Made by a program: the position numbers and the translations under genes
Notes under the pieces: generated by a model
What the model was told of the DNA's origin: nothing
Seen by the model: the letters and a program-made list of their open reading frames with translations, nothing else
Database searches by the model: none
Shown here: piece after piece, positions 49,991 to 58,850 of the stretch
How positions within the stretch are numbered: the first letter of the stretch is position 1
How the letters are laid out: each line of letters starts with the position of its first letter
Assembly: GCF_002338065.1 (NCBI RefSeq)
Contig: NZ_DDHJ01000011.1
Span: 62,001-126,000, forward strand
Direction: 5' to 3'
Source of the DNA: Pseudomonas sp. UBA1879
Lineage (GTDB): Bacteria > Pseudomonadota > Gammaproteobacteria > Pseudomonadales > Pseudomonadaceae
Length of the DNA stretch: 64,000 nt

Positions 49991-51442
49991 TCAGCCTGCG
50001 ACTGCAGGCGTCAACGCCGCGGATTCATGGGCTTGGGTACGCCGGGCAAAGATGAAAAACAACGCCCCGCCCAGGAAACATCCTGTAAACCATGCGAAGT
50101 TGGCCATGGGCTGCAACGCCGGAACGAAGGTGATCGCGATGCCCACCAGTGTCGCCAGAATCAACGCTTTCACGGCCGTATAATTGACCCCGCCGTTATA
50201 CCAGTATCGGCCGCTCGGCCCATCGTTGAAGAGGGCGTCCACATCAATTTGCTGTTTTTTTATCAAGTAGTAGTCCACCAGCAGGATGCCGAACAACGGG
50301 CCGATGAAGGCGGCGAGCACGTCCAGGGTGTAATGGATCACCGCCGGATTATTGAACAGGTTCCACGGCGTGATGAAGATCGAGGCCACCGCAGCGATCA
50401 TTCCTCCTACGCGCCAGCTGATCTTGCTCGGTGCGACGTTGGCGAAGTCGAACGCCGGGGAGACGAAGTTGGCGACGATGTTGATGCCAATGGTGGCGGT
50501 CACGAAGGCGAATGCGCCGAGGAGAACCGCAATGCTGTTATCGATGCGGGCGACTGTGGCGATCGGGTCATGCAGCATTTCGCCAAACACCGGCAAGGTA
50601 CCGGACACAATGACGACCGTGACCAGAGAAAACGCAAGAAAGTTGACCGGAAGGCCCCAGAAATTGCCGCGACGCACCTCAGACATACTTCGGCAATAGC
50701 GACTGAAATCTCCAAAGTTGAGCGTAGGGCCTGAGAAGTACGACACCACCAACGCGGTTGCCATGATCACTTGGGCGATCGCGTCCCACCCCGTCAGGGA
50801 TTTTTCGGACAGGGTGAAGCTGATATTGACCCAACCGGCCTTCCAGACAATCCAGCCCGCCAGCAAAAACATTACGGCGTAGACCACCGGCCCGGCCCAG
50901 TCGATGAAGCGGCGGATCGAGTCCATGCCGGTCCAGAAAACGGCCGCCTGCACCAACCATAGCGCCAGAAAACCAAACCACCCAAGGTAGGAAAGGCCTG
51001 CAAAATGCGGCTCGGCGTACGCTGCCATCTGTGGGAAGAAGCGCAGAACCACGATGATCAGTGCGCTGGAGGCCAGGTAGGTTTGTACGCCGTACCACGC
51101 CACCGCAATGAGTCCGCGAATGACCGCCGGAATGTTCGCCCCGAACACCCCGAACGCCAACCGACAGATCACCGGGTACGGCACGGCCGCTTTCTGACTG
51201 GGTTTGGCCAGCAGGTTGGCAATCAGTTGGATGATGCAAATCCCTGCCAGCAGCGCGACGAGTACCTGCCAACTGGCCAGCCCCAGCGCGAACAGACTGG
51301 CGGCGAAGACGTAGCCGCCGACGCTGTGCACGTCACTCATCCAGAACGCGAAAATGTTGTACCACGTCCATGTCTGCGGGACGGGTCCCAGGTCTTGGTT
51401 ATACAAACGGGGGCTGTAGCGCTTGGGCATTGGCTGGGTCAT
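49991..51442 (-). CDS. NCS1-family nucleobase/hydantoin-type permease
   Basis: Membrane transporter of 483 residues with about 12 helices, of the nucleobase:cation symporter-1 family. Family features include the N-terminal RLYNQDLGPVPQTWTWYNIFAFWMSDVHS and the SPAFDFANVAPSKISWRVGG segment. Substrates in this family are cytosine, allantoin, hydantoin, uracil or thiamine; the sequence does not decide. The start ATG 51442 has GGGAG 8 bases before it. PA1419 in P. aeruginosa is a likely counterpart, next to gbuA. Confidence 0.9.
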   Translation of the reverse strand: MTQPMPKRYSPRLYNQDLGPVPQTWTWYNIFAFWMSDVHSVGGYVFAASLFALGLASWQVLVALLAGICIIQLIANLLAKPSQKAAVPYPVICRLAFGVFGANIPAVIRGLIAVAWYGVQTYLASSALIIVVLRFFPQMAAYAEPHFAGLSYLGWFGFLALWLVQAAVFWTGMDSIRRFIDWAGPVVYAVMFLLAGWIVWKAGWVNISFTLSEKSLTGWDAIAQVIMATALVVSYFSGPTLNFGDFSRYCRSMSEVRRGNFWGLPVNFLAFSLVTVVIVSGTLPVFGEMLHDPIATVARIDNSIAVLLGAFAFVTATIGINIVANFVSPAFDFANVAPSKISWRVGGMIAAVASIFITPWNLFNNPAVIHYTLDVLAAFIGPLFGILLVDYYLIKKQQIDVDALFNDGPSGRYWYNGGVNYTAVKALILATLVGIAITFVPALQPMANFAWFTGCFLGGALFFIFARRTQAHESAALTPAVAG

Positions 51443-51788
51443 CGCATATCTCCCTGAAAGGACAGGCAGGCACCCGAAGCAGGCAAGTAAGGCACACTGC
51501 GTACGGGAGCGCCCTTGGGTTGTATACGAACCAATAGGCAGAATGCGTGCCATGACGATTTTCAGAAAAGAAAAAAACAGCTAAATAGCGGTTTTATAAG
51601 AAGATCAAGACGAACTTGATAGCAGAATGACTCTATCTTTCGGCGCGCCCTCTATGCCCACAGACAGTGCGCGGGTGCCTGATCAGCGTGCGTTTTGAGG
51701 AGGGCAATTTGCCCATTTAAGACGTGCATACAATTCACCTGTCGATTGTTCATGAAAAGCACTCCGCTGTGTTTGACCATCCCCTGAA
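51443..51788. other. gap between rmuC and the NCS1 permease
   Basis: No gene is seen in 346 bases. A perfect palindrome GGGCAA-T-TTGCCC lies at 51702-51714. The permease promoter should lie near 51460-51600, where the sequence becomes AT-rich. Confidence 0.4.
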
Positions 51789-53273
51789 TCACTCCGGCAA
51801 CTGCACGACCCCGTCCTCATCGGTCATTGCCCGCTCAAGCAAATCGGCTGGCAGGTTTTTGCTCGCTCTGGCACCCAGCAGCTTCAGTTGCTCACTGCGA
51901 CTGACCAGATTTCCGCGCCCCTCGACCAGCTTGTTACGCGCCGCCCCATAGGCCTTGTCCAATTGCTGCACGCGGCTGCCCACTTCGTCGAGGTCTTGAA
52001 TGAACAGGACGAACTTGTCGTACAGCCACCCTGCCCGCTCGGCGATTTCACGCGCGTTCTGGCTCTGACGTTCCTGCTTCCACAGGCTGTCGATGACGCG
52101 AAGCGTGGCGAGCAGCGTGGTCGGGCTGACGATGACGATGTTGCGGTCGAAGGCGTCCTGAAACATGCTCGGCTCTGCCTGCAACGCCGCTGAAAAGGCC
52201 GCTTCGATCGGCACGAACAACAACACGAAGTCCAGGCTGTGCAGGCCTTCGAGGCGTTTGTAATCCTTGCCGGACAGCCCTTTCACATGATTGCGCAGCG
52301 ACAGCACGTGCTGTTTGAGTGCAACCTGAGCGATCACCTCATCATCCGCCGAGACGTACTGTTGATAGGCCGTCAGGCTGACCTTGGCGTCAACCACCAC
52401 CTGCTTGTCGCCGGGCAGCATGATCAACACATCCGGCTGAAAACGTTCGCCATCCGGGCCTTTGAGGCTGACCTGGGTCTGGTACTCGCGCCCCTTCTCC
52501 AGCCCCGCGTGCTCAAGCACCCGCTCCAGAATCAACTCTCCCCAATTGCCTTGGGTTTTCTGGCCTTTGAGGGCGCGCGTCAGGTTGGTGGCTTCATCAC
52601 TCAGGCGTTGATTGAGCAGTTGCAGACGCTCCAGCTCCTTGCCCAGGGAAAAACGCTCCCGCGCTTCCTGCTGATAGCTCTCCTCGACCCGTTTCTCGAA
52701 CGATTGAATTCTCTCCTTTAGCGGGTTGAGCAATTGCCCCAACTGCTGCTGGCTGGTTTCGGCGAACCGCTGCTCGCGCTCGTCGAAGATCCTCCCCGCC
52801 AGTTCGGCAAATTGCGCCCGGAGTTCATCCCGCGACCCTTGCAGGTCGCTTAGCCGCTGTTGATGGCCTTCCTGCTGCTCACGCAACTCGGCGTTCAGCG
52901 ACGCACATTGCGCGTCGAGGCGACGCAGCTCAGCCTCTTTATGGCTGCGCTCGTGGCCCCAGTCGTCCTGCGCCTGACGAGCGGCCTCGTGTTGCTGACG
53001 CAATAGCTCGACCTCGCGGCGCAGGGCGGCCAGATCGGCCTGCTTGACGGCATTGGCTTGCCCCAGATCGCTGATTTCATCGCGACTGGCATCAAGCTGA
53101 GCATTGAGTCCGTCCTGCGCCATCTGCGCATTACTCAAGCGCTCATCAAATAACGCGAGGTCCGCTTCACGCGATGCGATCCGCCGCTGCAGCTGCCACG
53201 CCAACGCCAGCAATGGCACCGCCGCTGCCGCCAAGCCCACCAGCAGGCTGGTGAGGTCCAAAGCCATAACCAT
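51789..53273 (-). CDS. rmuC: DNA recombination protein RmuC
   Basis: Protein of 494 residues. An N-terminal membrane anchor (LTSLLVGLAAAAVPLLALAWQL) is followed by a long coiled coil (residues 35-215) and the RmuC domain, a PD-(D/E)XK-like nuclease fold (GNWGELILERVLEHAGLEKGREY, QPDVLIMLPGDKQVVVDAKVSLTAYQ with the catalytic D...DAK). In E. coli it limits inversions at short inverted repeats. ATG 53273 is chosen because GGAG lies 7 bases upstream; an ATG two codons later is the alternative. It is monocistronic. Confidence 0.92.
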   Translation of the reverse strand: MVMALDLTSLLVGLAAAAVPLLALAWQLQRRIASREADLALFDERLSNAQMAQDGLNAQLDASRDEISDLGQANAVKQADLAALRREVELLRQQHEAARQAQDDWGHERSHKEAELRRLDAQCASLNAELREQQEGHQQRLSDLQGSRDELRAQFAELAGRIFDEREQRFAETSQQQLGQLLNPLKERIQSFEKRVEESYQQEARERFSLGKELERLQLLNQRLSDEATNLTRALKGQKTQGNWGELILERVLEHAGLEKGREYQTQVSLKGPDGERFQPDVLIMLPGDKQVVVDAKVSLTAYQQYVSADDEVIAQVALKQHVLSLRNHVKGLSGKDYKRLEGLHSLDFVLLFVPIEAAFSAALQAEPSMFQDAFDRNIVIVSPTTLLATLRVIDSLWKQERQSQNAREIAERAGWLYDKFVLFIQDLDEVGSRVQQLDKAYGAARNKLVEGRGNLVSRSEQLKLLGARASKNLPADLLERAMTDEDGVVQLPE

Positions 53274-54220
53274 TTCCCGACTCCACAATTGATGCTGGCG
53301 GCATTATGCGCAGAAGCGGCGCAGACGTCAGATCCGCATCGAGTATTGAAACAGGCAAGCACATTCGTGTGCAGGCAATCTCAAAGCCGCGGGCTAGAGC
53401 AAGCGCTTGGGACAATCCACAGAACCTGTGGATAACTCAGTGGACAACATCCCTTGAACCCTCGCAAACGCAGACGGAATGGGGCCTGCGTTCAAACTGA
53501 CGATTTTTTCACCAACAAAAAAAAGCGATGATTTTCATTGACTTAATAATTCGATACATGAAATCAAGCTGTTATCGCCGATTGTGACAGTGAGATGGCA
53601 ACTAACCGCTTTAATGTGCACAAGTCGATTTGCAATCGCTATAAGCCCGCTTCCGGTTAGCACCCGCTCGCTTGAATGCCACGGAAGACAAGGCCAACAG
53701 CCATCCCTCAACCCGTATGGGACTCAGGCCAGCGCCTGAAAACAGTTTTTTTTCACACGCCGCCTTGCATGGCAGCCATTAATCGCTTAGCATCGCCGCC
53801 GTTAGTACCAAGCTGAAAGTCAATTCTGATCGAACAAATCCCCCATCCACCTTTGCGCAGTCGCAAGCGGATTGAGAAAAGGGATCGATCACCTCGATGG
53901 TTTCCAGACATGAACTCGCACGGGCTGCCGAACAATCGGAGACGTGGGGCAGCACTCATGGCCTGTCCAGACCAGCCTGCAAATTGATCAGGATCTTCAC
54001 CCCGAGCATCGAACCTTTGCTCCTGTTGTGTCGCCTGCCCTCCTAAGTACCTACCAGTCAGCCCAGCGCCACACGATAACCGCGCTTCAACTGGCTGCTT
54101 TTGTTCCAGACAGGTTCTGCGCCCTGCCCTGACTCGCCTTCGAGCACCGGCCCGCGTTTACTGGAACGTTTTTCTTATGCACGCCTCTATATTGCGTGCC
54201 GATTCAGGAAACACCTTTAG
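53274..54220. other. 947-base gene-free region with DnaA-box palindrome and AT-rich patch
   Basis: I see no credible protein gene. Near its left end is a palindrome containing a consensus DnaA box (53415-53435), then an AT-rich patch (about 53500-53580), then a T8 run after a short CAGGC-CAGC-GCCTG hairpin (about 53726-53755) that could end a small RNA. The rest (53760-54200) is unremarkable, with short open frames lacking ribosome sites. It may contain an untranslated RNA, but nothing identifies one. Confidence 0.5.
53415..53435. promoter_or_regulatory. DnaA-box palindrome
   Basis: ATCCACAG-AAC-CTGTGGAT is a perfect inverted repeat (53415-53433). TGTGGATAA (53427-53435) is the exact complement of the consensus DnaA box TTATCCACA. 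A related GTGGACAAC follows 5 bases later. Confidence 0.7.
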
Positions 54221-54445
54221 ATGACTACTCATATCCAGACTCAAGACGCTATCCGTACATTGACCAACGCTTTTGCCCCCATGGATTGCCTGATCATGGC
54301 GGCCCGCAAAGGCTGCTTCAGCTTCACCATCGTCAACGAACACGGCATCGCCCGTCATAGCGAACGCCTTTACCCCGATCAGTACTCCAGCGCCGAGCCG
54401 CTGCAGGCCGTGATCGACCGTACGCGCCAAGCCTTGACTGCCTGA
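54221..54445 (+). CDS. small conserved-looking protein of unknown function
   Basis: Protein of 74 residues, MTTHIQTQDAIRTLTNAFAP onward. It shows alternating hydrophobic strands (CLIMAARKGCFSFTIVNEHGI) and a final helix (PLQAVIDRTRQALTA), giving a small alpha/beta look with no signal peptide or membrane helix. I recognise no named domain. It has an intrinsic terminator right after it and a long gene-free region before it, so it is transcribed alone. Upstream of ATG 54221 the ribosome site is weak. Confidence 0.7.
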   Translation: MTTHIQTQDAIRTLTNAFAPMDCLIMAARKGCFSFTIVNEHGIARHSERLYPDQYSSAEPLQAVIDRTRQALTA

Positions 54446-54474
54446 TACCGTCCGTCGGGTAAATAATCCTACGA

Positions 54475-54508
54475 CAAGCCTCACCTTTCAAAACGGTGGG
54501 GCTTTTTT
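54475..54508 (+). terminator. intrinsic terminator of the 74-residue gene
   Basis: AAGCCTCACC-loop-GGTGGGGCTT followed by TTTT, 30 bases after the stop codon. Confidence 0.85.
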
Positions 54509-54724
54509 GTGCCTGTTTTTCATATGAAAACAACGCTGCGCTCATTGCCGGATGAAATATGCGCGCTTCGCCACCCGATTAATTAGCCTAAAAACAGCCC
54601 TTTACACGGTAAATTTGAGACTACGCTTCAACTCAAGCGGTTTGTGCCGCTTCCGGTGGGCCCTACCATTCATTTCGCTGCCAAGCGTCAGGGTCCGCCG
54701 GACCATTGATCTCCCGAGGGTGTT

Positions 54725-55216
54725 ATGGGAATTGCCGCCAGTGAATTGCGCCGTTATGTGATCCGCCCGACGCTGATCTATCTCGGTCGTCAGCCGCCAG
54801 GGGCAGAAGCCTTCCTGCTTGCCGTCGCGGCCAGCCAGTCCGCCTTGGGTGCCGAGCTGGACAGCCAGCGCGGACACGGCCTTTACGGCATCTCCGACGC
54901 ACTTCACTACCAGCTATGGGATGGCTACCTCGCCAAAGACCCCGACCTCGCCAGTCTGGTCAGGGGTCTCGCCAGTCAGCACGCGTTCCTGACCGGGCCT
55001 GATCTGGAACTCACCGTCAACCTGCGCTACTCCACCGCGATTGCCTGGATGATGGTCGAAGCCAGCCGGCTGACGTTGCCACCCGAGGGCGATGTGAAAG
55101 GGATGGCAAGGATTTGGCGCAGGATATTTCAACCCCGGGGTCGCACGGATGATTTCATCGCGGCCTGGCAAACCGTGGTTCGCCCTTTGTTTCACGGCGA
55201 ACCGGCCATTTTGTGA
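54725..55216 (+). CDS. lysozyme-like, phage-type protein with altered active site (tentative)
   Basis: Protein of 163 residues with no signal peptide. The pattern AFLLAVAASQSALGAEL, HGLYGIS, then LVRGLASQ, NLRYSTAIAWMMV and ending FIAAWQTVVRPL resembles, in spacing, a group of phage and bacterial lysozyme-like proteins. Those usually read LLGTAAQESxLG, GLYQIEP and NLxYATAIAR. The glutamate of the QES motif is Gln or Ser here, so enzymatic activity is doubtful. This match is by eye and is my inference. It lies upstream of fadL with no shared operon signals (140-base gap). PA1289 may be the counterpart. Confidence 0.6.
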   Translation: MGIAASELRRYVIRPTLIYLGRQPPGAEAFLLAVAASQSALGAELDSQRGHGLYGISDALHYQLWDGYLAKDPDLASLVRGLASQHAFLTGPDLELTVNLRYSTAIAWMMVEASRLTLPPEGDVKGMARIWRRIFQPRGRTDDFIAAWQTVVRPLFHGEPAIL

Positions 55217-55301
55217 CCCGGCAGTTTCGCTGGAGATCGCAGCATGTTTACCCGGATTGTCCTACAAAAACTGCTCTAACTCGGGTGATCCAGCCTATAG
55301 C

Positions 55302-55332
55302 GCGCTGTGGAAAATATTGGTAATTTCCGCGC
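55302..55332. promoter_or_regulatory. interrupted palindrome upstream of fadL
   Basis: GCGC-TGT-GGAAA, 10-base AT-rich middle, TTTCC-GCGC. It sits 25-55 bases before the fadL start, near a TATAGC -10-like hexamer. The regulator is unknown. Confidence 0.35.
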
Positions 55333-55356
55333 GGTGATCAACAAGGAGTTCTAACA

Positions 55357-56655
55357 ATGAAAAAAACAATGATCAAATCCAGCCTCAGTCTCGCCATCAC
55401 GTTTGCCTCCACCCAACTTTTCGCTTCCGGCTTTGCCCTCAATGAGCAGAGCATCAGCGGTATGGGCACCGGTTTTGCGGGCCGTTCCTCATCCGCCGAC
55501 GACGCCAGTATCGTCTATGGCAACCCGGCCGGCATGTCGCGCCTCAAAGGCCAGCAAGTCACTGTGGGGGTTGCTGCTATCGACGCGTCGACTGACATCA
55601 AGGACGTCAGCGGCCGAAGCAGCGGCACCAACAAAGGCGACATGGTCCCGTTCACCGCTGTTCCGATGGGTTTCTACGTTAACCCGGTCGACGAACACTG
55701 GGCATTCGGTCTGGGCGTCTACGCCCCGTTCGGTCTGGTTACCGATTACGAAAGCAGCTTCCAGGGCCGTAACTTCGGCAGCAAGAGCATCGTCAAGGTC
55801 GTGACCTTCCAGCCGACCATCAGCTATGCCTTCAACGATAAGGTGTCGATCGGTTTCGGTCCGACCATCAACCGCATTTCGGGCGCGCTGGAGTCGAACC
55901 CGAACCTGAGCGGCCTGACAGCCCCGATCACCGGCCGTCCGGCGGGCGACGGTCGCGTCCAGGTCAAGGGCGATGACGTGGGCTACGGCTTCAACGCCGG
56001 TATCCTGGTGCAAGCCACTGACACCACCAGCGTAGGCCTGACCTACCACTCGAAAGTCACCTACAAGCTTGAAGGCCACACCGAAGTAAGGCCAGGTGCT
56101 GGCGTCCCACCGGCCCTGCTGAGCGCAGGTCGTTACGACGCCAAGCTGAACCTGGACACCCCTGAGTCGGTGGACTTCTCGGTCACCCAGAAAATGAACG
56201 ATGCGTGGAAACTCTACGCGGGTGCGACCTGGACGCGCTGGAGTCGTCTGGAAGACATCACCGTGAAGAACTCGGGCGTAAGCGGCGGTGCACTCGCCCC
56301 TCGTCTGTTCGGCACCATCACCGAAGAACAGAACTGGCACGACACCTGGGCTTACGCCATCGGTACGTCGTATCAGTTGAACAAACAGTGGGTCGTGCGC
56401 ACCGGTCTGACCTTCGATCAGTCGCCTACCAACAATGACAACCGCTCGCCACGTATTCCGACCGGCGATCGGACGATCTTCAGTCTGGGTGCCGGGTACA
56501 GTCCGACCGAGGACATCACGATCGATGTCGCTTATTCGTACCTGAAAGAAGAGCCTGTGAAGGTGCGTGACGTCAGCCCGCTGGGTCAGACGTATAACGC
56601 GAAGTACGAAAACAGCGCGAATGGTTTTGGCCTGGGTCTGACCTACCGTTTCTAA
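55357..56655 (+). CDS. fadL: FadL/OmpP1-family outer-membrane long-chain fatty acid transporter
   Basis: Outer-membrane beta-barrel of 432 residues. Its signal peptide (ending LFASG) is followed by the FadL N-terminal hatch region FALNEQSISGMGTGFAGRSS with the NPAGMSRL motif. The C-terminus ends in the aromatic GLGLTYRF signal for barrel assembly. It takes up long-chain fatty acids or similar hydrophobic compounds. AAGGAG precedes the start. A candidate operator, GGAAA...TTTCC inside GCGC flanks, lies at 55302-55332. A bidirectional terminator separates it from the glutathione peroxidase gene. PA1288 is the likely counterpart. Confidence 0.93.
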   Translation: MKKTMIKSSLSLAITFASTQLFASGFALNEQSISGMGTGFAGRSSSADDASIVYGNPAGMSRLKGQQVTVGVAAIDASTDIKDVSGRSSGTNKGDMVPFTAVPMGFYVNPVDEHWAFGLGVYAPFGLVTDYESSFQGRNFGSKSIVKVVTFQPTISYAFNDKVSIGFGPTINRISGALESNPNLSGLTAPITGRPAGDGRVQVKGDDVGYGFNAGILVQATDTTSVGLTYHSKVTYKLEGHTEVRPGAGVPPALLSAGRYDAKLNLDTPESVDFSVTQKMNDAWKLYAGATWTRWSRLEDITVKNSGVSGGALAPRLFGTITEEQNWHDTWAYAIGTSYQLNKQWVVRTGLTFDQSPTNNDNRSPRIPTGDRTIFSLGAGYSPTEDITIDVAYSYLKEEPVKVRDVSPLGQTYNAKYENSANGFGLGLTYRF

Positions 56656-56695
56656 TACCGTTGACGGGACGGGTTGATCGCCTGTCCGCTTCCAG

Positions 56696-56730
56696 AAAAC
56701 CCCGTTTCCAGCGATGGAAGCGGGGTTTTT
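56696..56730. terminator. bidirectional terminator between fadL and glutathione peroxidase
   Basis: AAAACCCCGTTTCCA-GCGA-TGGAAGCGGGGTTTTT; an 11-base stem with one wobble pair, A and T tracts on both sides, between convergent genes. Confidence 0.9.
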
Positions 56731-56878
56731 CTTTACCGCCGATAGAAGTTCACAGGCGCTCGGGCCGGGCCCAAACCCGGACCCATTCCAGGCAAGCACT
56801 TACGCCGTCCAGCCAAAGGTGGCGTCGCCCCTTCGGCGATTTCCCCCCGTCCGCGCAGGGCATCGAACCCCGCCCCTA

Positions 56879-57430
56879 TCAAGGTTTCGAGGCAATCGCC
56901 TTTTCCACCGCCGAGATCAGTTCAGGATCATCCGGCGTGGTCATGCTGGAAAAGCTCGCCACCACGTTTCCTTGACGATCCACCACGTATTTATAGAAAT
57001 TCCAGCGTGGCGCGTTGCTTTGCTCGGCCAAGACTTTGAACAGGTTGATCGCATCGGATCCGCGCACGGGCTGGGGTTCGGTCATGGTGAAGGTCACACC
57101 GTAGTTGACGTAACACACTTTGGCCGTCTCTGCGGCGTCATTGGATTCCTGTTTGAAGTCATCCGACGGCACGCCCAGGACTTCCAGCCCCTGCCCTTTG
57201 AACCGCTGGTTCAGCGCTTCCAGCCCTTTGAACTGCGGGGCAAAGCCGCAGAAGCTGGCAGTGTTGACCACGACCATCGGCTTGCCCGCGTACTGCTTGC
57301 ACAGGTCGATCGTCTGCTTCGCGCGCAGCTTGGGCAGTTCGCCCTTTAATAAAGGAGGGCATTCAGCCGCCGCGACAAGGCCGCTCAAACCCAGGAGAAG
57401 AACAGGAAGTGCAATCCAGCGAAGGTTCAT
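56879..57430 (-). CDS. periplasmic glutathione peroxidase-like thiol peroxidase
   Basis: Peroxidase of 183 residues in the GPx family. An N-terminal signal sequence (LRWIALPVLLLGLSGLVAAA) predicts export, unlike the common cytoplasmic BtuE-type enzyme. The active-site Cys lies in VNTASFCGFAPQFKGLEAL, with Phe where most relatives have Lys or Gln before Cys, and the Trp/Asn motif is WNFYKYVV. The resolving-type region is ETAKVCYVNYGVTF. It probably uses a periplasmic thioredoxin-like reductant rather than glutathione (inference). It follows the cob operon by 115 bases and may be expressed separately. PA1287 is the counterpart. Confidence 0.88.
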   Translation of the reverse strand: MNLRWIALPVLLLGLSGLVAAAECPPLLKGELPKLRAKQTIDLCKQYAGKPMVVVNTASFCGFAPQFKGLEALNQRFKGQGLEVLGVPSDDFKQESNDAAETAKVCYVNYGVTFTMTEPQPVRGSDAINLFKVLAEQSNAPRWNFYKYVVDRQGNVVASFSSMTTPDDPELISAVEKAIASKP

Positions 57431-57545
57431 GACGGCATCCATTCAAGGTCGGGTGTCAGACACACACGCTACTCTCTGCCAACGGTGCTGCCTAGGCGCG
57501 CAGGTTCACCGGATCATGATCAGTGGCGGGGCAGCCATTTGCAGA

Positions 57546-58277
57546 TCAGAAAAACGCCAAGGTCACCAATACCAGCACCTCCAGCAGTTCCAGCATCGCC
57601 CCGGCGGTATCGCCCGTGCTGCCGCCCAGTCGCTGATTCATTACACGACGAAGCCCAAAAAAGCCGACGGTCGCGATCAGCAACGACGCCACCCCTGCCC
57701 CACCCGCCACCAGGACGACGCCCAGCGCACTGCCTGCGAGCACCTGAAAGCCGAGGCGACGCGGCAGATGATCGGCCAGCGCCTGGCCCAACCCGCCCTT
57801 GCGCACATAAGGCGTGGTGAGGAACAGGCCCAGCATCGCCGCCCGCCCGATGACCGGTGCCAGCAGCAGGCCGATGCTGTGCTGGTTCTCGATCAGCGCC
57901 AGGAGAGCGGTGAATTTCAGCAACAACACGATGACCAGCGTGACCACGGCGATGGGGCCGCTGCGGGGGTCTTTCATAATGGTCAACGTACGCTCACGGT
58001 CGCCAAAACCGCCAAGCCAGGCGTCGGCGCTGTCGGCCAGGCCGTCCAGGTGCAGGCCGCCGCTGAGCAACACCCAGGCTGCCAGCAATAAGGCCGCGTG
58101 CAGGAAAACAGGGGCGCCGTAGAGCAGCAGGTTCAGCCCCATCAGAATCGTGCCGAACAGCACGCCTACCAGCGGATAAAATAGCAGCGAACGCCCCAAG
58201 GCCTGAGGCGCGGGCATGCCCGGCAGGCGAATCGGCAGGCTACTGAGAAATTGCAGGGCGATCCAGAATGGCAGCAT
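57546..58277 (-). CDS. cobS: adenosylcobinamide-GDP ribazoletransferase (cobalamin synthase)
   Basis: Inner-membrane enzyme of 243 residues (CobV in aerobic nomenclature) joining adenosylcobinamide-GDP and alpha-ribazole to finish cobalamin. It has about six membrane helices, and the family signature GGLHLDGLADSADAWLGG is followed by IMKDPRSGPIAVV. The start codon directly abuts the cobC stop. It is the last gene of the cob run. Confidence 0.95.
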   Translation of the reverse strand: MLPFWIALQFLSSLPIRLPGMPAPQALGRSLLFYPLVGVLFGTILMGLNLLLYGAPVFLHAALLLAAWVLLSGGLHLDGLADSADAWLGGFGDRERTLTIMKDPRSGPIAVVTLVIVLLLKFTALLALIENQHSIGLLLAPVIGRAAMLGLFLTTPYVRKGGLGQALADHLPRRLGFQVLAGSALGVVLVAGGAGVASLLIATVGFFGLRRVMNQRLGGSTGDTAGAMLELLEVLVLVTLAFF

Positions 58278-58850
58278 TTACACCTCCGTCAGCGCGCCAT
58301 TGGCGTCGACCCTGACCCCGAACAGACCGCCATGACCGACGACCACTTCCAGCAGCTGTTCGCGAGGCAAACCGCGCGCTTCGGCCAGCAGCAGGCGCAT
58401 CACCCCGCCGTGGCTGATGAGCAGAATTCGCTCGCCGTCGTAGGCCTTCTGAAGACGTCGGACCGCGCCATGCACCCGTTCGGAAAACGCCAATACCGGC
58501 TCGCCATTGGGCGGCGTGAAGATGTAGGGGTTTTCCCAGAAGCGACCCAGCCCTTCGGCGTCGGTCTCCATCAGTTGCGCAGTGCTCACGCCTTCCCAGT
58601 CGCCGAAATGCAGCTCTTGCAGATCAGGCTCAAGGTGTAGGGGCAACGAAAGCCGCGCCGACAGTTCTTCCGCGAACCGCGCGCAGCGTTGCAACGGCGA
58701 GCTGACCATCCGATCCCACGACAGGGGCTCGGCCACTGCGTCGCGCATCTGCTGCCAGCCAACGGGGGTCAAAGCGTCGTCCAGACTGCCGCGCAGCCCG
58801 CCGCCCTGTTCGGTTTCGCCGTGGCGCAGCAGGTCCAGACGCAAGGTCAT
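58278..58850 (-). CDS. cobC: alpha-ribazole phosphatase
   Basis: Histidine phosphatase of 190 residues that removes phosphate from alpha-ribazole-5'-P or from adenosylcobalamin-5'-P. The phospho-acceptor His is in LLRHGETEQGGG, with the second catalytic His in ILLISHGGVMRLLL. It is coupled on both sides: ATGA with cobT and a shared border with cobS. Confidence 0.93.
   Translation of the reverse strand: MTLRLDLLRHGETEQGGGLRGSLDDALTPVGWQQMRDAVAEPLSWDRMVSSPLQRCARFAEELSARLSLPLHLEPDLQELHFGDWEGVSTAQLMETDAEGLGRFWENPYIFTPPNGEPVLAFSERVHGAVRRLQKAYDGERILLISHGGVMRLLLAEARGLPREQLLEVVVGHGGLFGVRVDANGALTEV

Noticed and set aside
49665..50055. Plus-strand frames of about 100 codons in the gap before the NCS1 permease gene
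   Set aside because: The minus-strand 41-codon gene has a better ribosome site and a recognised product; the plus frames run into the permease gene.
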